From Haloarcula japonica DSM 6131 (GTDB lineage Archaea; Halobacteriota; Halobacteria; Halobacteriales; Haloarculaceae): a stretch of 64,000 nt of DNA. The notes beneath the pieces are model-generated. The model had not been told where the DNA came from. It did not search any database and saw nothing but the letters and a program-made list of their open reading frames with translations. A program made the translations under genes and the position numbers. Below are positions 50,657 to 58,891 of the stretch, piece by piece; the first letter of the stretch is position 1, and each line of letters opens with the position of its first letter. The stretch lies in assembly GCF_000336635.1 (NCBI RefSeq), contig NZ_AOLY01000037.1, forward strand, positions 250,514-314,513, written 5' to 3'.

Positions 50657-51598
50657 TTATTCTAACGGCTCAGCGGCGTCCTGTTCGACCAGTGGGTCGG
50701 CGTTGTCGGCCGGCAGTGTCACCACGTCGTCCGTCGAGAGGTCGTACTCGCGCTGGTCGACGCCGAATATCTCGCCCACGTCGTCCGTGATGCGGACCGT
50801 CCGCCGGTCCACGTCGGCGGCCCCAGCCGTGTCAGAACTGGCTAATGATTGCGTACCGCCGTCGGTCTGCGTCGGGTCCGCCGCCGGGCCGGCGGGGGAC
50901 TCAGCGCTCTGTTCGGCCGGCGGTACCGGACTATCGCCGCCCGGCACGTCTGCCGGCTCGGACTGTCCGGCGGCGGGACTGCTCTCCGTATCGAGGTCGG
51001 CCGGCGGCGCGGGCGCGTCGGTGTCCTCCGGTGGCGCTGGCGGCGACTGATCGCCGCCGCTGCCCATCATGTCCGCTGCGTCGACGCCCGAATCCGGCGT
51101 CGATGGCGGCTCGGGCGCACCTGTCGCGTCGTTTGCTGCTTGGTCCGGTTCCGGGTCCGGGACCTCTCGGTCGTCCGAGTTCGGTTCGTCGCCGACCGCG
51201 CCGGTCGGAGCCTCGCCCGCGATCACATCGAGGACGTGGCTCCGATTGGATTCGATGGCGTCGACCATCGTCTCGAACAGGTCCCGTTCCTCCTGTGTGA
51301 GGCCGTCGTCCTCAGTCGGCATGTCCGCCGCGGCCAGCGACGCCATCTTGACGATTTTGCCGACGCGCCGCTCGTACACGGCTTCGACGGTCTGCTCCGC
51401 GGTCTTGATGTCGTCGGTCAGGCGGTTGACCTCGGGCGAGTCGAACGGGTCCTCGGCGCGCTCGGCCGCGCGGTCGCGCTCCGACCGGAGCTGTTGAATG
51501 AACTGCCCGGCGTCCTCGTAGAACGTCTCGCGCAGCTGCTGGAGCTGGTCGGTCTGGCGTTCCCGCGATTGGACGGACTGGAGCTCGTCTACGTTCAT
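50657..51598 (-). CDS. DNA replication complex GINS protein (Gins51/Gins15 type)
   Basis: The 313-residue protein has an N-terminal GINS A domain (residues 1-125, MNVDELQSVQSRERQTDQLQ, FDSPEVNRLTDDIKTAEQTV), a 130-residue acidic Pro/Ala-rich linker, and a short C-terminal B domain (RRTVRITDDVGEIFGVDQRE). GINS couples MCM helicase to primase and GAN nuclease at the fork. Its start overlaps the priS stop by four bases, the usual archaeal pairing. The linker is the haloarchaeal peculiarity. Confidence 0.9.
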   Translation of the reverse strand: MNVDELQSVQSRERQTDQLQQLRETFYEDAGQFIQQLRSERDRAAERAEDPFDSPEVNRLTDDIKTAEQTVEAVYERRVGKIVKMASLAAADMPTEDDGLTQEERDLFETMVDAIESNRSHVLDVIAGEAPTGAVGDEPNSDDREVPDPEPDQAANDATGAPEPPSTPDSGVDAADMMGSGGDQSPPAPPEDTDAPAPPADLDTESSPAAGQSEPADVPGGDSPVPPAEQSAESPAGPAADPTQTDGGTQSLASSDTAGAADVDRRTVRITDDVGEIFGVDQREYDLSTDDVVTLPADNADPLVEQDAAEPLE

Positions 51599-52773
51599 TC
51601 CTTCCCCTTCTCGGCACGCCCGCGGGCCATGAGAAACACGCCCACGTGCTCTGGTACAGTCTGATTACCCGCCTCCAGTGTAAAGCTATCGCCATCTAGC
51701 TCGACGAGGCCTCCGTCGGTCACCTCGACGGTGATGTCGTGGCCCCGGAAGGTCTCCGGGACGGGGTCGACCAACGGGTCGAAGGAATCCAGCTCGTCGC
51801 GGTCGATACGCTGGACTTCCAGGCCGCTGCCGCCGTGCAGCGAGCCCGGAAGGCGAATGAGCCGGTTCGTGTCCGTCGTCACCGGCTCGTCTATCGGCGC
51901 GTTATCCGCCGCGACGACCTCGTGGAGCAGAATCTTCGCCAGTTGGTAGAACGCCGGATGGACGTCGATGTTGCCGGCTTCCAGTTGCTCGTAGTTCGAC
52001 CGGGCGGCGTTCAGTGCCGCCGTCGCCTTCCCCTCGCCGATGCCGTCGTACTCCTGCAGTCGGTCGAGGGCGTCCGCTTCCTCCATCGCAAGCAGGTCAT
52101 CGACAACGGCGAGCATGTGGCGGTGTGCGCGGGCGCTCCAGCCGCCTTCCGTCGAGAGCGTCCGTTTCTGGGCCGGACTCGACCGGCCGGCCGTGCCGGC
52201 GACGGACTCCTCGTCGACGAGTTCGTCGAACTCCAGGCCGATGCCGCGGACGTAATCGACGACCTCCCGGCGCGCGTCCCGTTCCAGGTGGCGGATGCGC
52301 TCGTCGCGGACGTGGACATGGTAGCCGCGGCCGCCGGAGAAGACGATAGTAAGATCATCGAAGCCGAAGTCGTCCTCCAGAAAGTCGAGCAGCCTGAGCA
52401 GTGCGTCCTTGCATTTGGCGAGCATCTCGGCGTAGCTGTCCTCGCCGAGCACGACGGAGGGCAGGTGATCGGCGTCGAGGTCGAACACGAGGTCCGAGGA
52501 GCGCCAGCCCTTGTCCGACATCGTGGAGGCGCTCGGTTCGTCGTAGCGGCCCGCGGAGAAGTAGACGTGGCGGGGCTTCCGGCGGCCGAGGAAGTCCTCG
52601 ATCTCGCCGAGGTCCAGCAGCGAGCGATGCCGGACCATCGTCTCGCCGGGGCCCTCGGTCCATGGGATGAACCCCCATTCACGTTCGTTCGCGGCCGGTG
52701 GCGGCGTTACGGATGCCTGTCGGTAGTGGTCGCCGAACCGGCCACGGAGGTACGCGCGGGTCCGCTCTTCCAT
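51595..52773 (-). CDS. priS: DNA primase small (catalytic) subunit
   Basis: The 392-residue enzyme is the archaeo-eukaryotic primase catalytic subunit. EWGFIPW near residue 32, RKPRHVYFSAGRYDEP near 85, and the catalytic acidic motif DLVFDLDADHLP near 115 are visible. FSGGRGYHVHVRDERIRHLE contains the nucleotide-binding Ser/Arg/His, and VTTDTNRLIRLPGSLHGGSG the C-terminal catalytic part. It is coupled to GINS and lies 39 bases after a GNAT gene, forming a conserved replication group. Confidence 0.95.
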   Translation of the reverse strand: MEERTRAYLRGRFGDHYRQASVTPPPAANEREWGFIPWTEGPGETMVRHRSLLDLGEIEDFLGRRKPRHVYFSAGRYDEPSASTMSDKGWRSSDLVFDLDADHLPSVVLGEDSYAEMLAKCKDALLRLLDFLEDDFGFDDLTIVFSGGRGYHVHVRDERIRHLERDARREVVDYVRGIGLEFDELVDEESVAGTAGRSSPAQKRTLSTEGGWSARAHRHMLAVVDDLLAMEEADALDRLQEYDGIGEGKATAALNAARSNYEQLEAGNIDVHPAFYQLAKILLHEVVAADNAPIDEPVTTDTNRLIRLPGSLHGGSGLEVQRIDRDELDSFDPLVDPVPETFRGHDITVEVTDGGLVELDGDSFTLEAGNQTVPEHVGVFLMARGRAEKGKE

Positions 52774-52812
52774 CGGCTACCTCGTTGGGGAGGTCCCTTG
52801 AAAAGCGTTCGC

Positions 52813-53292
52813 TTAGCCGCGCAGGAACTTCGACAGTTTGTCCGTGATCGAGTCCTCGCCGAGCTTGAGGTAGTAGGCGTCGCCGCCGTCCTCGTAGTAG
52901 TTGTCGATGCGTCGTCGGATCTCGAAGCCGATATGTTTGTAGAAGCCGATTGCCTCTCGATTCGTCGCTCGGGCGTGGCAGGTCACGCTGCCATAGTCTT
53001 CGGCGACGCGGGCAACGAGTCGCTTGCCGAAGCCGTGGCCTCTATACTCGTCGTCGACTGCGAGAAAGAGAACGTAGCCGTCGCGCCGAACCGCGGCGAA
53101 GCCGATGAGGCGGTCCTCCGACCGGTCGATGTAGAGATAGGTGGTCGACCGTCGGTAGGCGTCGCGAAAGAACCCCCGTCGCTGCCGAAGGACGCCGTCG
53201 GACTCGCGGATGTCCTCCTTGAGCCGCCACGCCGCGTCGACGTGTTCGTCGTCCCCGCGTTCGACGATCTGTGTCTCGATGTTGACGCTCAC
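52813..53292 (-). CDS. GNAT-family N-acetyltransferase
   Basis: The 159-residue protein has the acetyl-CoA-binding motif DDEYRGHGFGKRLVARVAED (about residues 79-98; R/Q-x-x-G-x-G/A) and the ATNREAIGFYKHIGFEIRRR tail typical of RimI-like enzymes. It is the first gene of the GNAT-priS-GINS group, an arrangement I recall from other haloarchaea. Target (protein N-terminus or small amine) is unknown. Confidence 0.88.
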   Translation of the reverse strand: MSVNIETQIVERGDDEHVDAAWRLKEDIRESDGVLRQRRGFFRDAYRRSTTYLYIDRSEDRLIGFAAVRRDGYVLFLAVDDEYRGHGFGKRLVARVAEDYGSVTCHARATNREAIGFYKHIGFEIRRRIDNYYEDGGDAYYLKLGEDSITDKLSKFLRG

Positions 53293-53423
53293 TGCCGTAT
53301 AAGTAGTGGAGGCGTGGATATAATTCCACCGCCTATAGAGATGGGCCGCCGGTGGGGGTATCGGACCGCACAGTGACGCGGAACGGACGAAACATTAGGT
53401 GGCTAGCCCACGAATTCTCAGGC

Positions 53424-54518
53424 ATGGACACGCGCATACCGAGTACAGCCGGCACTGTCGCGCTCGCGCTCACCCTCCTCTCGCGACCCGCGGCGGCACA
53501 CGTCGATTACGTGACCGAGGGGCCGGGGGAGGCCCTAGACGCGGTGGCGTTTGCGATATCCGTGCTGTCGAACCCGTTGAACGCGGCCGTTTTCGGCATC
53601 TCGGGACTGGCCGTGACCGGCGGCCTCGCCGCGTACCTCTGGGTTCGGCCGACGATCACGGATATCGTCATTCTCCGGGACGTACTCGTCGGCTACTCGG
53701 ACCTCGTCCCGTGGATGCTCCGGCTCAGCGTGGGGTTGCCGCTCGTTGGTGCCGGCTTTCAGGGATATCTGTTCGCCCCGACGGTGACGTTTGACGCGAC
53801 CGCGAATCCGCTCGTCCGTGCCCTGTTTATCGGGCTGGGGTTCACGCTCCTGTTCGGACTCGCGACCCGTATCGTCACGACGATTGGGCTGGTGACCTAC
53901 GGATGGGCACTGACCATCGACCCAGGCGTCGTTCTCGCCATGGAGTACATCCCGGCGTTTCTGGCACTGCTGATACTGGGTGGTGGCCGCCCGAGCGCCG
54001 ACCACATGCTCCAGCAGGTCGCCAGCACCGACGGGACCTACTACGGCCGTATCGACCCGGTCCACCATCTCAAGCGCTTTCTGGACGCAACGACGGCCCC
54101 GTACCGTGAGTACGTCCCGGTCATCGTCCGGGTCGGCATGGGCGTGACGTTCATCTATCTCGGACTGTTCCAGAAGCTCGCCGAACCCGGCCAGGCGCTT
54201 CTAGTCGTCGAAAAGTACGACCTCACCGCCGTCGTCCCCGTCGACGCCGGGATGTGGGTGCTCGGGGCCGGCCTGACAGAGATGCTGGTCGGGCTGGTGT
54301 TGATCTTCGGCTTCATGACTCGCGGGGCTGCGGCCGTCTCCTTCGTCCTGTTCACCACGACGCTGTTCGGACTTCCGGACGATCCGGTACTCGCCCACAT
54401 CACGCTGTTCGGAATGGCCTCGGCGGTGTTCACGATGGGTGCCGGACCGCTCTCGTTCGATGACTGGTTTGGTCGGCCGGCACGGAGTGACCGTGAAACG
54501 GTCGCTTCGGCGGACTGA
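53424..54518 (+). CDS. DoxX-family membrane protein
   Basis: The 364-residue protein has an N-terminal signal-like segment (TAGTVALALTLLSRPAAAHV) and about nine hydrophobic helices; the C-terminal 130 residues (VIVRVGMGVTFIYLGLFQKL, LGAGLTEMLVGLVLIFGFMT) are DoxX/DoxD-like. DoxX proteins are linked to quinone-dependent or thiosulfate redox processes and oxidative-stress complexes. The start is ATG 53424, at the point where the signal begins. Confidence 0.8.
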   Translation: MDTRIPSTAGTVALALTLLSRPAAAHVDYVTEGPGEALDAVAFAISVLSNPLNAAVFGISGLAVTGGLAAYLWVRPTITDIVILRDVLVGYSDLVPWMLRLSVGLPLVGAGFQGYLFAPTVTFDATANPLVRALFIGLGFTLLFGLATRIVTTIGLVTYGWALTIDPGVVLAMEYIPAFLALLILGGGRPSADHMLQQVASTDGTYYGRIDPVHHLKRFLDATTAPYREYVPVIVRVGMGVTFIYLGLFQKLAEPGQALLVVEKYDLTAVVPVDAGMWVLGAGLTEMLVGLVLIFGFMTRGAAAVSFVLFTTTLFGLPDDPVLAHITLFGMASAVFTMGAGPLSFDDWFGRPARSDRETVASAD

Positions 54519-54541
54519 GCAGGCCACAGCAGTCTTGCAGG

Positions 54542-54973
54542 TCAGTTCGCGCCGTCCCACTGGTCCAACTGGGTCCGGTTCCCGCTCGCGTTGTGGTATA
54601 TCGTGATCGTGTCACGGGCACCTACACGCCGCTCGTAGGCGTTACCGCTGCTCAACTGTGCGATATCGCCCGGCCCAATCATCGCGTCGGGCTCCCGGTT
54701 TGCCACCTGTGCCCAGGTGACAGTTCTGCTCGGCCCTTCAAATTCGACGTTCCCCGCTTCGAACTCGTCGCCGCGGGCGTGTGTGACGATGAGCAGTTCG
54801 TTGTCCTCGACGTAGTCGTAGCTGAAATTCGCCTGCGGGCCGCCCCCGTCGTCCTCCTCGATGACGAGGACGTTCAGCCCGACGATACCAGTCACCAGGA
54901 GCGTCAGTCCGACGAGTACGGCGACGCCGATGCCCTCCGTCATCCCGACCGTATCAGTACTGAACCGTCCCAT
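54542..54973 (-). CDS. Type IV pilin-like protein
   Basis: The 143-residue protein begins GRFSTDTVGMTEGIGVAVLV, followed by a hydrophobic helix (residues 14-37), as in archaeal pilin N-terminal (DUF1628) proteins processed by PibD. The ectodomain (NFSYDYVEDNELLIVTHARG onward) is all-beta with a short Asn-rich tail containing NAS and NRT glycosylation sequons. It is monocistronic, 90 bases from the divergent eIF2B-like gene. It could also be a non-pilin surface protein. Confidence 0.75.
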   Translation of the reverse strand: MGRFSTDTVGMTEGIGVAVLVGLTLLVTGIVGLNVLVIEEDDGGGPQANFSYDYVEDNELLIVTHARGDEFEAGNVEFEGPSRTVTWAQVANREPDAMIGPGDIAQLSSGNAYERRVGARDTITIYHNASGNRTQLDQWDGAN

Positions 54974-55063
54974 AGCCGTCTATCACCCCTAATGTGAGAC
55001 GGCGTTAAATGCTGTTCGACGGCGAGGGGAAGACACATATCGGTTCAACTCACAGCCACCGGT

Positions 55064-55915
55064 ATGATAGACGAGACTGTCGAGGAGATCTCGGAGATGC
55101 AGACCCACAGTTCCTCCGTGGTCGCAGTCAAAGCCGCTCAGGCGCTCCGGGACCTGACTGACAGGGAGTACCCGACGGTCGAGGACTACCTCCGCTCGCT
55201 CAGCCGCAACAGCAGCGCCCTCCGGCGGGCGAACCCCTCGCACGCCTCCCTCCATACGACCCAGCACCGAATCGTGAACACCGTCTCGGATGCGGAGCCC
55301 GACAACGTAGCGGCCGCCAAGGAACTGACGAACGAGGCTATCGATGACGTTATCGACTCGGTCGAGTCGTCGAAAGACCGCGCTGCTGCCCGCGCCGTGT
55401 CGGAGATCGCCGACGACGACGTGCTGTTGACGCATGACTTCTCCTCGACGGTCCTTGCAGCCATCGACGACGCCATCGAGGCCGGCCACAGTTTCGAGGT
55501 GTACGTTACGGAGTCCCGGCCGCGCTTCCTCGGTCGAAAGATGACGCGCCACCTCTCCGACCGGGACGGGGTCGACGTGACGCTCATCGTCGACAGCGCG
55601 GCCGGGCACTTCATGCCAGAGGTCGACCGCGTACTCGTCGGCATGGACTGCATCGTCGACGACACGCTGTACAACCGCATCGGTACGTATCCGATTGCGA
55701 CGGCGGCAGCGGACAACGACGTTCCGGTGACGGTCGTCGGGGCCGCCGCGAAGTACGTCGACGGGGCCTTCGCCTTCGAAAACGAGATTCGGTCACCGTC
55801 GGAGGTGCTCCGAGAGCCCGCAGACGGATTCAAGATCGCGAACCCGGCCTACGACGCCACGCCGACGCACCTGCTGGATACGGTTGTCACTGACGACGGA
55901 GTCCACGAGTACTGA
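55064..55915 (+). CDS. eIF2B alpha/beta/delta-like protein
   Basis: The 283-residue protein has an N-terminal helical region (residues 1-110) and a C-terminal Rossmann-like half with LLTHDFSSTVLAAIDDAIEA, VYVTESRPRFLGRKMTRHLS, VDRVLVGMDCIVDDTLYNRI and GTYPIATAAADNDVPVTVVG. The family includes eIF2B regulatory subunits, methylthioribose 1-phosphate isomerase and archaeal ribose 1,5-bisphosphate isomerase; the gene lacks unambiguous isomerase catalytic residues to choose. Cytoplasmic, monocistronic. Confidence 0.85.
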   Translation: MIDETVEEISEMQTHSSSVVAVKAAQALRDLTDREYPTVEDYLRSLSRNSSALRRANPSHASLHTTQHRIVNTVSDAEPDNVAAAKELTNEAIDDVIDSVESSKDRAAARAVSEIADDDVLLTHDFSSTVLAAIDDAIEAGHSFEVYVTESRPRFLGRKMTRHLSDRDGVDVTLIVDSAAGHFMPEVDRVLVGMDCIVDDTLYNRIGTYPIATAAADNDVPVTVVGAAAKYVDGAFAFENEIRSPSEVLREPADGFKIANPAYDATPTHLLDTVVTDDGVHEY

Positions 55916-56017
55916 GACGGACTGCCGTACGTTCCGGTATCGCTGGGCAGCAGGACGGGTCCCGGTAACGGAAGGCAGGGTCGAAGATTCTTGTTGCTGG
56001 CAGTGAAGAAGCCCTGT

Positions 56018-56209
56018 ATGGACGATACCGCCCTCCTTCGTCAAACCATCCGTCGGTGTACCGCCGTACTTGTTGCAACGCTTGCCACTGTTGGTGTGAG
56101 TCTGCAGGGCTCTTCAGAAGCGGGTTTCTTGCTCATACTGGCCACCGCCTCAGTGGTGTATCTCGTTGTGGAGTTCATCAACGTGAATCCGTCTGCTGAA
56201 AAACCCTGA
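56018..56209 (+). CDS. Small two-helix membrane protein (63 aa)
   Basis: From ATG 56018: MDDTALLRQTIRRCTAVLVA and then a second helix (AGFLLILATASVVYLVVEFI), with a polar C-terminus. No family recognised. An in-frame upstream start at 55991 would add nine residues. Confidence 0.55.
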   Translation: MDDTALLRQTIRRCTAVLVATLATVGVSLQGSSEAGFLLILATASVVYLVVEFINVNPSAEKP

Positions 56210-56249
56210 AAGGTCCGCGTCTACAGAGGACGAGAGGTAAGTACGTAGT

Positions 56250-56447
56250 CTACCGCTGTTGGACGACGGTGTCGCAGTTGGGACACCGGAGCTGTAAACT
56301 GTTCTCGGTTGCTTCAGTGGTCCAGTCGCCCGTGACTGCACTCTCGTGACCGCAGTCGGGGCAGAACAGCGATGTCTTGGACCGCGTCTGCGGTGGTGGG
56401 TCTGAGTCGACCGTGCTGGTCGTGTAGATTTCGGTGGAGGTCATCAA
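56250..56447 (-). CDS. Small zinc-ribbon protein (65 aa)
   Basis: The 65-residue protein has FCPDCGHESAV and LRCPNCDTVVQQ, a four-cysteine zinc ribbon of the type common in haloarchaea (DUF8106-like). Its N-terminus (STEIYTT) and ribbon spacing parallel the 101-residue protein at 19248-19553, so the two are paralogues with different tails. Function unknown. Confidence 0.72.
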   Translation of the reverse strand: MMTSTEIYTTSTVDSDPPPQTRSKTSLFCPDCGHESAVTGDWTTEATENSLQLRCPNCDTVVQQR

Positions 56448-56569
56448 AGAAAAGAACGCGCTGTACGCTCAAAAATGTGTCGGCAGAATGTTTGATTGTT
56501 CACCCATAATGTGGAATTGATATAGTTTTAATTCCCGAAAACATGGATGGGCGTCCCACATTTTCGCAA
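56448..56569. other. AT-rich spacer with short inverted repeats
   Basis: The spacer between the zinc-ribbon and PAC2 genes is AT-rich and contains GGAATT (56512-56517) paired with AATTCC (56529-56534). A longer-range pair, AATGTGG/CCACATT, spans roughly 56508-56565. It serves as the zinc-ribbon promoter and the PAC2 gene 3' end. I see no gene in it. Confidence 0.35.
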
Positions 56570-57310
56570 TTACATATACATTCGGTCATCTGGGAGTGAG
56601 TCGGTATCGGCAGCGTCCATCCGTTCTGCGAGCGCCTGGTAGTGGGCCTCGATGTTTGCGGCGAAGGCCTCCAGCGGGCCGGTGTCAATCTGGATCGCAT
56701 GGGTCTCTTTCAGCGCGGTGAGCAGTCTGATTGCGGCCGCGGCGTCGGGGGCTTGCGGATGTGTCGGCGTCGTGAACACGCCTGTCGGAAGCGACTCATC
56801 GATACCTCGGGTGACAAGCTCTGCACTCAGTCCTTCGAGGAACCCGTTCCCCATCGGTCTGATGTCGGTGTCGTCGAGATACGCTTCCTGATACGCTGGC
56901 GTTGCAATGTAGAACGGGGCGTGGTCGTCCGGGCCGTGGGCGATGGGGACGCCGGTAAGCATCGTAATGTTCGAAACGTCCAGTTCTCTCCCGGCGGTCG
57001 CGATTGCCTCGGCGAGCGACCCGGCCTGGGCCGGCGGCACGAACCGCTCGCCCACCAACACGGCAAACGACGCCGCCTCGTCGGTGTACAGCCGCGTGTG
57101 ATGTCTCGGGGTTCCGTTCTCGAAGGGAGTAATAAACGGCGGCCCCGGCGTCCGCAGATGGCCGATTTCGCGCATCGACTCCTGGTCGGCCAGATAATCG
57201 ACGGCTGTGAGGCCGGCTAGACCGTACTCAGAGACGCCGACTGCCAAGGTATCGACCGGTGGTCGGCCGTCCGAGAGGACCACGGAGATGTCGTCGGAAG
57301 ACATATCCAT
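56570..57310 (-). CDS. PAC2-family protein (proteasome assembly chaperone-like)
   Basis: The 246-residue protein fits the PAC2 family: DTLAVGVSEYGLAGLTAVDY, then FITPFENGTPRHHTRLY, ITMLTGVPIAHGPDD, and a C-terminal helix region. Archaeal PAC2 homologues are proposed to assist proteasome assembly or act as ATP-independent chaperones; evidence is indirect. Starts at ATG 57308-57310 or 57302-57304 (two residues shorter). Divergent from the MscS gene. Confidence 0.85.
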   Translation of the reverse strand: MDMSSDDISVVLSDGRPPVDTLAVGVSEYGLAGLTAVDYLADQESMREIGHLRTPGPPFITPFENGTPRHHTRLYTDEAASFAVLVGERFVPPAQAGSLAEAIATAGRELDVSNITMLTGVPIAHGPDDHAPFYIATPAYQEAYLDDTDIRPMGNGFLEGLSAELVTRGIDESLPTGVFTTPTHPQAPDAAAAIRLLTALKETHAIQIDTGPLEAFAANIEAHYQALAERMDAADTDSLPDDRMYM

Positions 57311-57381
57311 GTAGATGGAGTGAGAAGATTAAGTAGTTCGGGAGGGGAATCCTTTTCTCGTGGCGGGGTTGAATCCCTGTC

Positions 57382-58443
57382 ATGCGTTTTGGCCCTGTCT
57401 GGCCGTTGCAGACACCCACTCCGGTACCGACCGAAGCCGCGACGGAAGTGGCGACAGAAGTGGCCACCGATATTGGTGGATTGCTCCCCTTCGCTATTCC
57501 GAGGTGGGTGGCCAACATCGGGGAATCTCTGATTGTCATCGGGCTGGCAATCGTTGTTTCCCGCGTTCTCGTCCGCCTTCTCGGCCGGCGCGTCGCTCAG
57601 CAGTTCCGGCGGCCAAGCCTCACTCGAACGGCGTTGCGGGGTATCCGCGTCGGGGTGTTCATCTTCGCGTTGCTAGCCATTCTGAACATCTACGGCCTGC
57701 AACTGGGTGACATCGCCCTCTCTGTAACCGTGTTCACGGCCGTGGTTGGTGTCGTACTGGCCCCGATTCTCGGGAGCCTGATCTCCGGCGTGTTCCTGCT
57801 GGCCGACCAGCCCTTCGAGATCGGGGATATGATCGAACTCGTCGACACCGGCCAGCAGGGGTTCGTCGAGGACATCACGCTCAGACACACGAAGATGTTC
57901 ACCCTCGACAACACGTTTCTCGTCATCCCCAACGGGGAGATTCGCCAGCGGGACGTCGTCAACTACTCGGCGGAGGACTCACGGACACGGCTCTCGCTCG
58001 ACGTACTGGTCACATACGAGAGCGACATCGCCGCCGCGCGGAGCCTCATCGAAGCCGCGGCCCGAGAAGTGGACAACGTCATCGCCGGCGGGCCGGACAT
58101 CCGCGTCGGCGCGGCTCGGTATCCCGCCTCGCCGACGGTGTATATCAACGAGTTCGCCGACCACGGTGTATTGCTGACGCTCCGGTACTGGGTGACCGAA
58201 CCGTACAAACTGCTCGCTGCACGCTCGAAGGTCCAGACGAACGTTTGGCGGCGGCTCGAGGACGCAAACGTCGAGATAGCATACCCCCACTCACACCTGT
58301 ACTTCGACGACACTAGCGGGGAGATGAACGTCTCACTCAATGACGGACTGAGCGGATTGAACGGCGTTGACCGGACACACGCGGCCTCCGGTGACTCACC
58401 CGTCCCGCCGCGTCAGGACCCCGACGACCTTGCTGACGAGTGA
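57382..58443 (+). CDS. MscS-family mechanosensitive channel (353 aa)
   Basis: The protein has an N-terminal Thr/Val-rich segment, three hydrophobic helices (residues 48-66, 89-106, 112-134 with VVGVVLAPILGSLISGVFLL as the pore-lining helix), the beta domain motif IGDMIELVDTGQQGFVEDIT and VIPNGEIRQRDVVNYS, and a C-terminal alpha/beta domain. It should release osmolytes on hypo-osmotic shock. The last 31 bases overlap the convergent UspA gene. Confidence 0.9.
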   Translation: MRFGPVWPLQTPTPVPTEAATEVATEVATDIGGLLPFAIPRWVANIGESLIVIGLAIVVSRVLVRLLGRRVAQQFRRPSLTRTALRGIRVGVFIFALLAILNIYGLQLGDIALSVTVFTAVVGVVLAPILGSLISGVFLLADQPFEIGDMIELVDTGQQGFVEDITLRHTKMFTLDNTFLVIPNGEIRQRDVVNYSAEDSRTRLSLDVLVTYESDIAAARSLIEAAAREVDNVIAGGPDIRVGAARYPASPTVYINEFADHGVLLTLRYWVTEPYKLLAARSKVQTNVWRRLEDANVEIAYPHSHLYFDDTSGEMNVSLNDGLSGLNGVDRTHAASGDSPVPPRQDPDDLADE

Positions 58444-58859
58444 CGGCTGGGCCGGGCATCCGGCTCGACGGTGACGATTTCGCAGTCGAGTTCTTCGCGG
58501 AGAAACTGTTCGACATCGGGGTCGTCAACCAACCGACGGATCATCTGTCGCCAGCGACTCGCCTGTTTGCTCCCGATGACGACGATGTCGGCGTCCTGTG
58601 CGGCGACCTCGTCGAGAATCGTCTCTTCGACGAGCATTCCCGACCGGACGACGTACCGCGTCCGCGGGACGTGGCCGAACGACTGCTCGACGGCGCGTTT
58701 GAGCTCTGTCCGGTCGACATGGTGGCTGTTCTGGTATAGGTTTACGTGGAGAACGGTGAGGTCCGCGTCCTCCTCGTCGGCGATCTGAATGGCCTCCGCA
58801 AGCGTGGCTCGGGAGTTCTCCGAGAGCGGGTATCTGACTGGGACGACGACCTGTGGCAT
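58413..58859 (-). CDS. UspA-family universal stress protein
   Basis: The 148-residue protein has the Usp fold: VVVPVRYPLSENSRATLAEA, ADLTVLHVNLY and ADIVVIGSKQASRWRQM near the nucleotide-binding loop. The typical G-x2-G-x9-G(S/T) motif is only partly present, so it may not bind ATP. Its 3' end overlaps the MscS gene by 31 bases, and the C-terminal tail (RPSRHSSARSSGS) is probably a by-product of that overlap. Confidence 0.87.
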   Translation of the reverse strand: MPQVVVPVRYPLSENSRATLAEAIQIADEEDADLTVLHVNLYQNSHHVDRTELKRAVEQSFGHVPRTRYVVRSGMLVEETILDEVAAQDADIVVIGSKQASRWRQMIRRLVDDPDVEQFLREELDCEIVTVEPDARPSRHSSARSSGS

Positions 58860-58891
58860 CGGCGAGATGTACCGTATCGAGGTTTAAATCG

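Noticed and set aside
54989..55609. 206-codon minus-strand frame opposite the eIF2B-like gene
   Set aside because: Antisense shadow; the plus-strand gene has clear family motifs.
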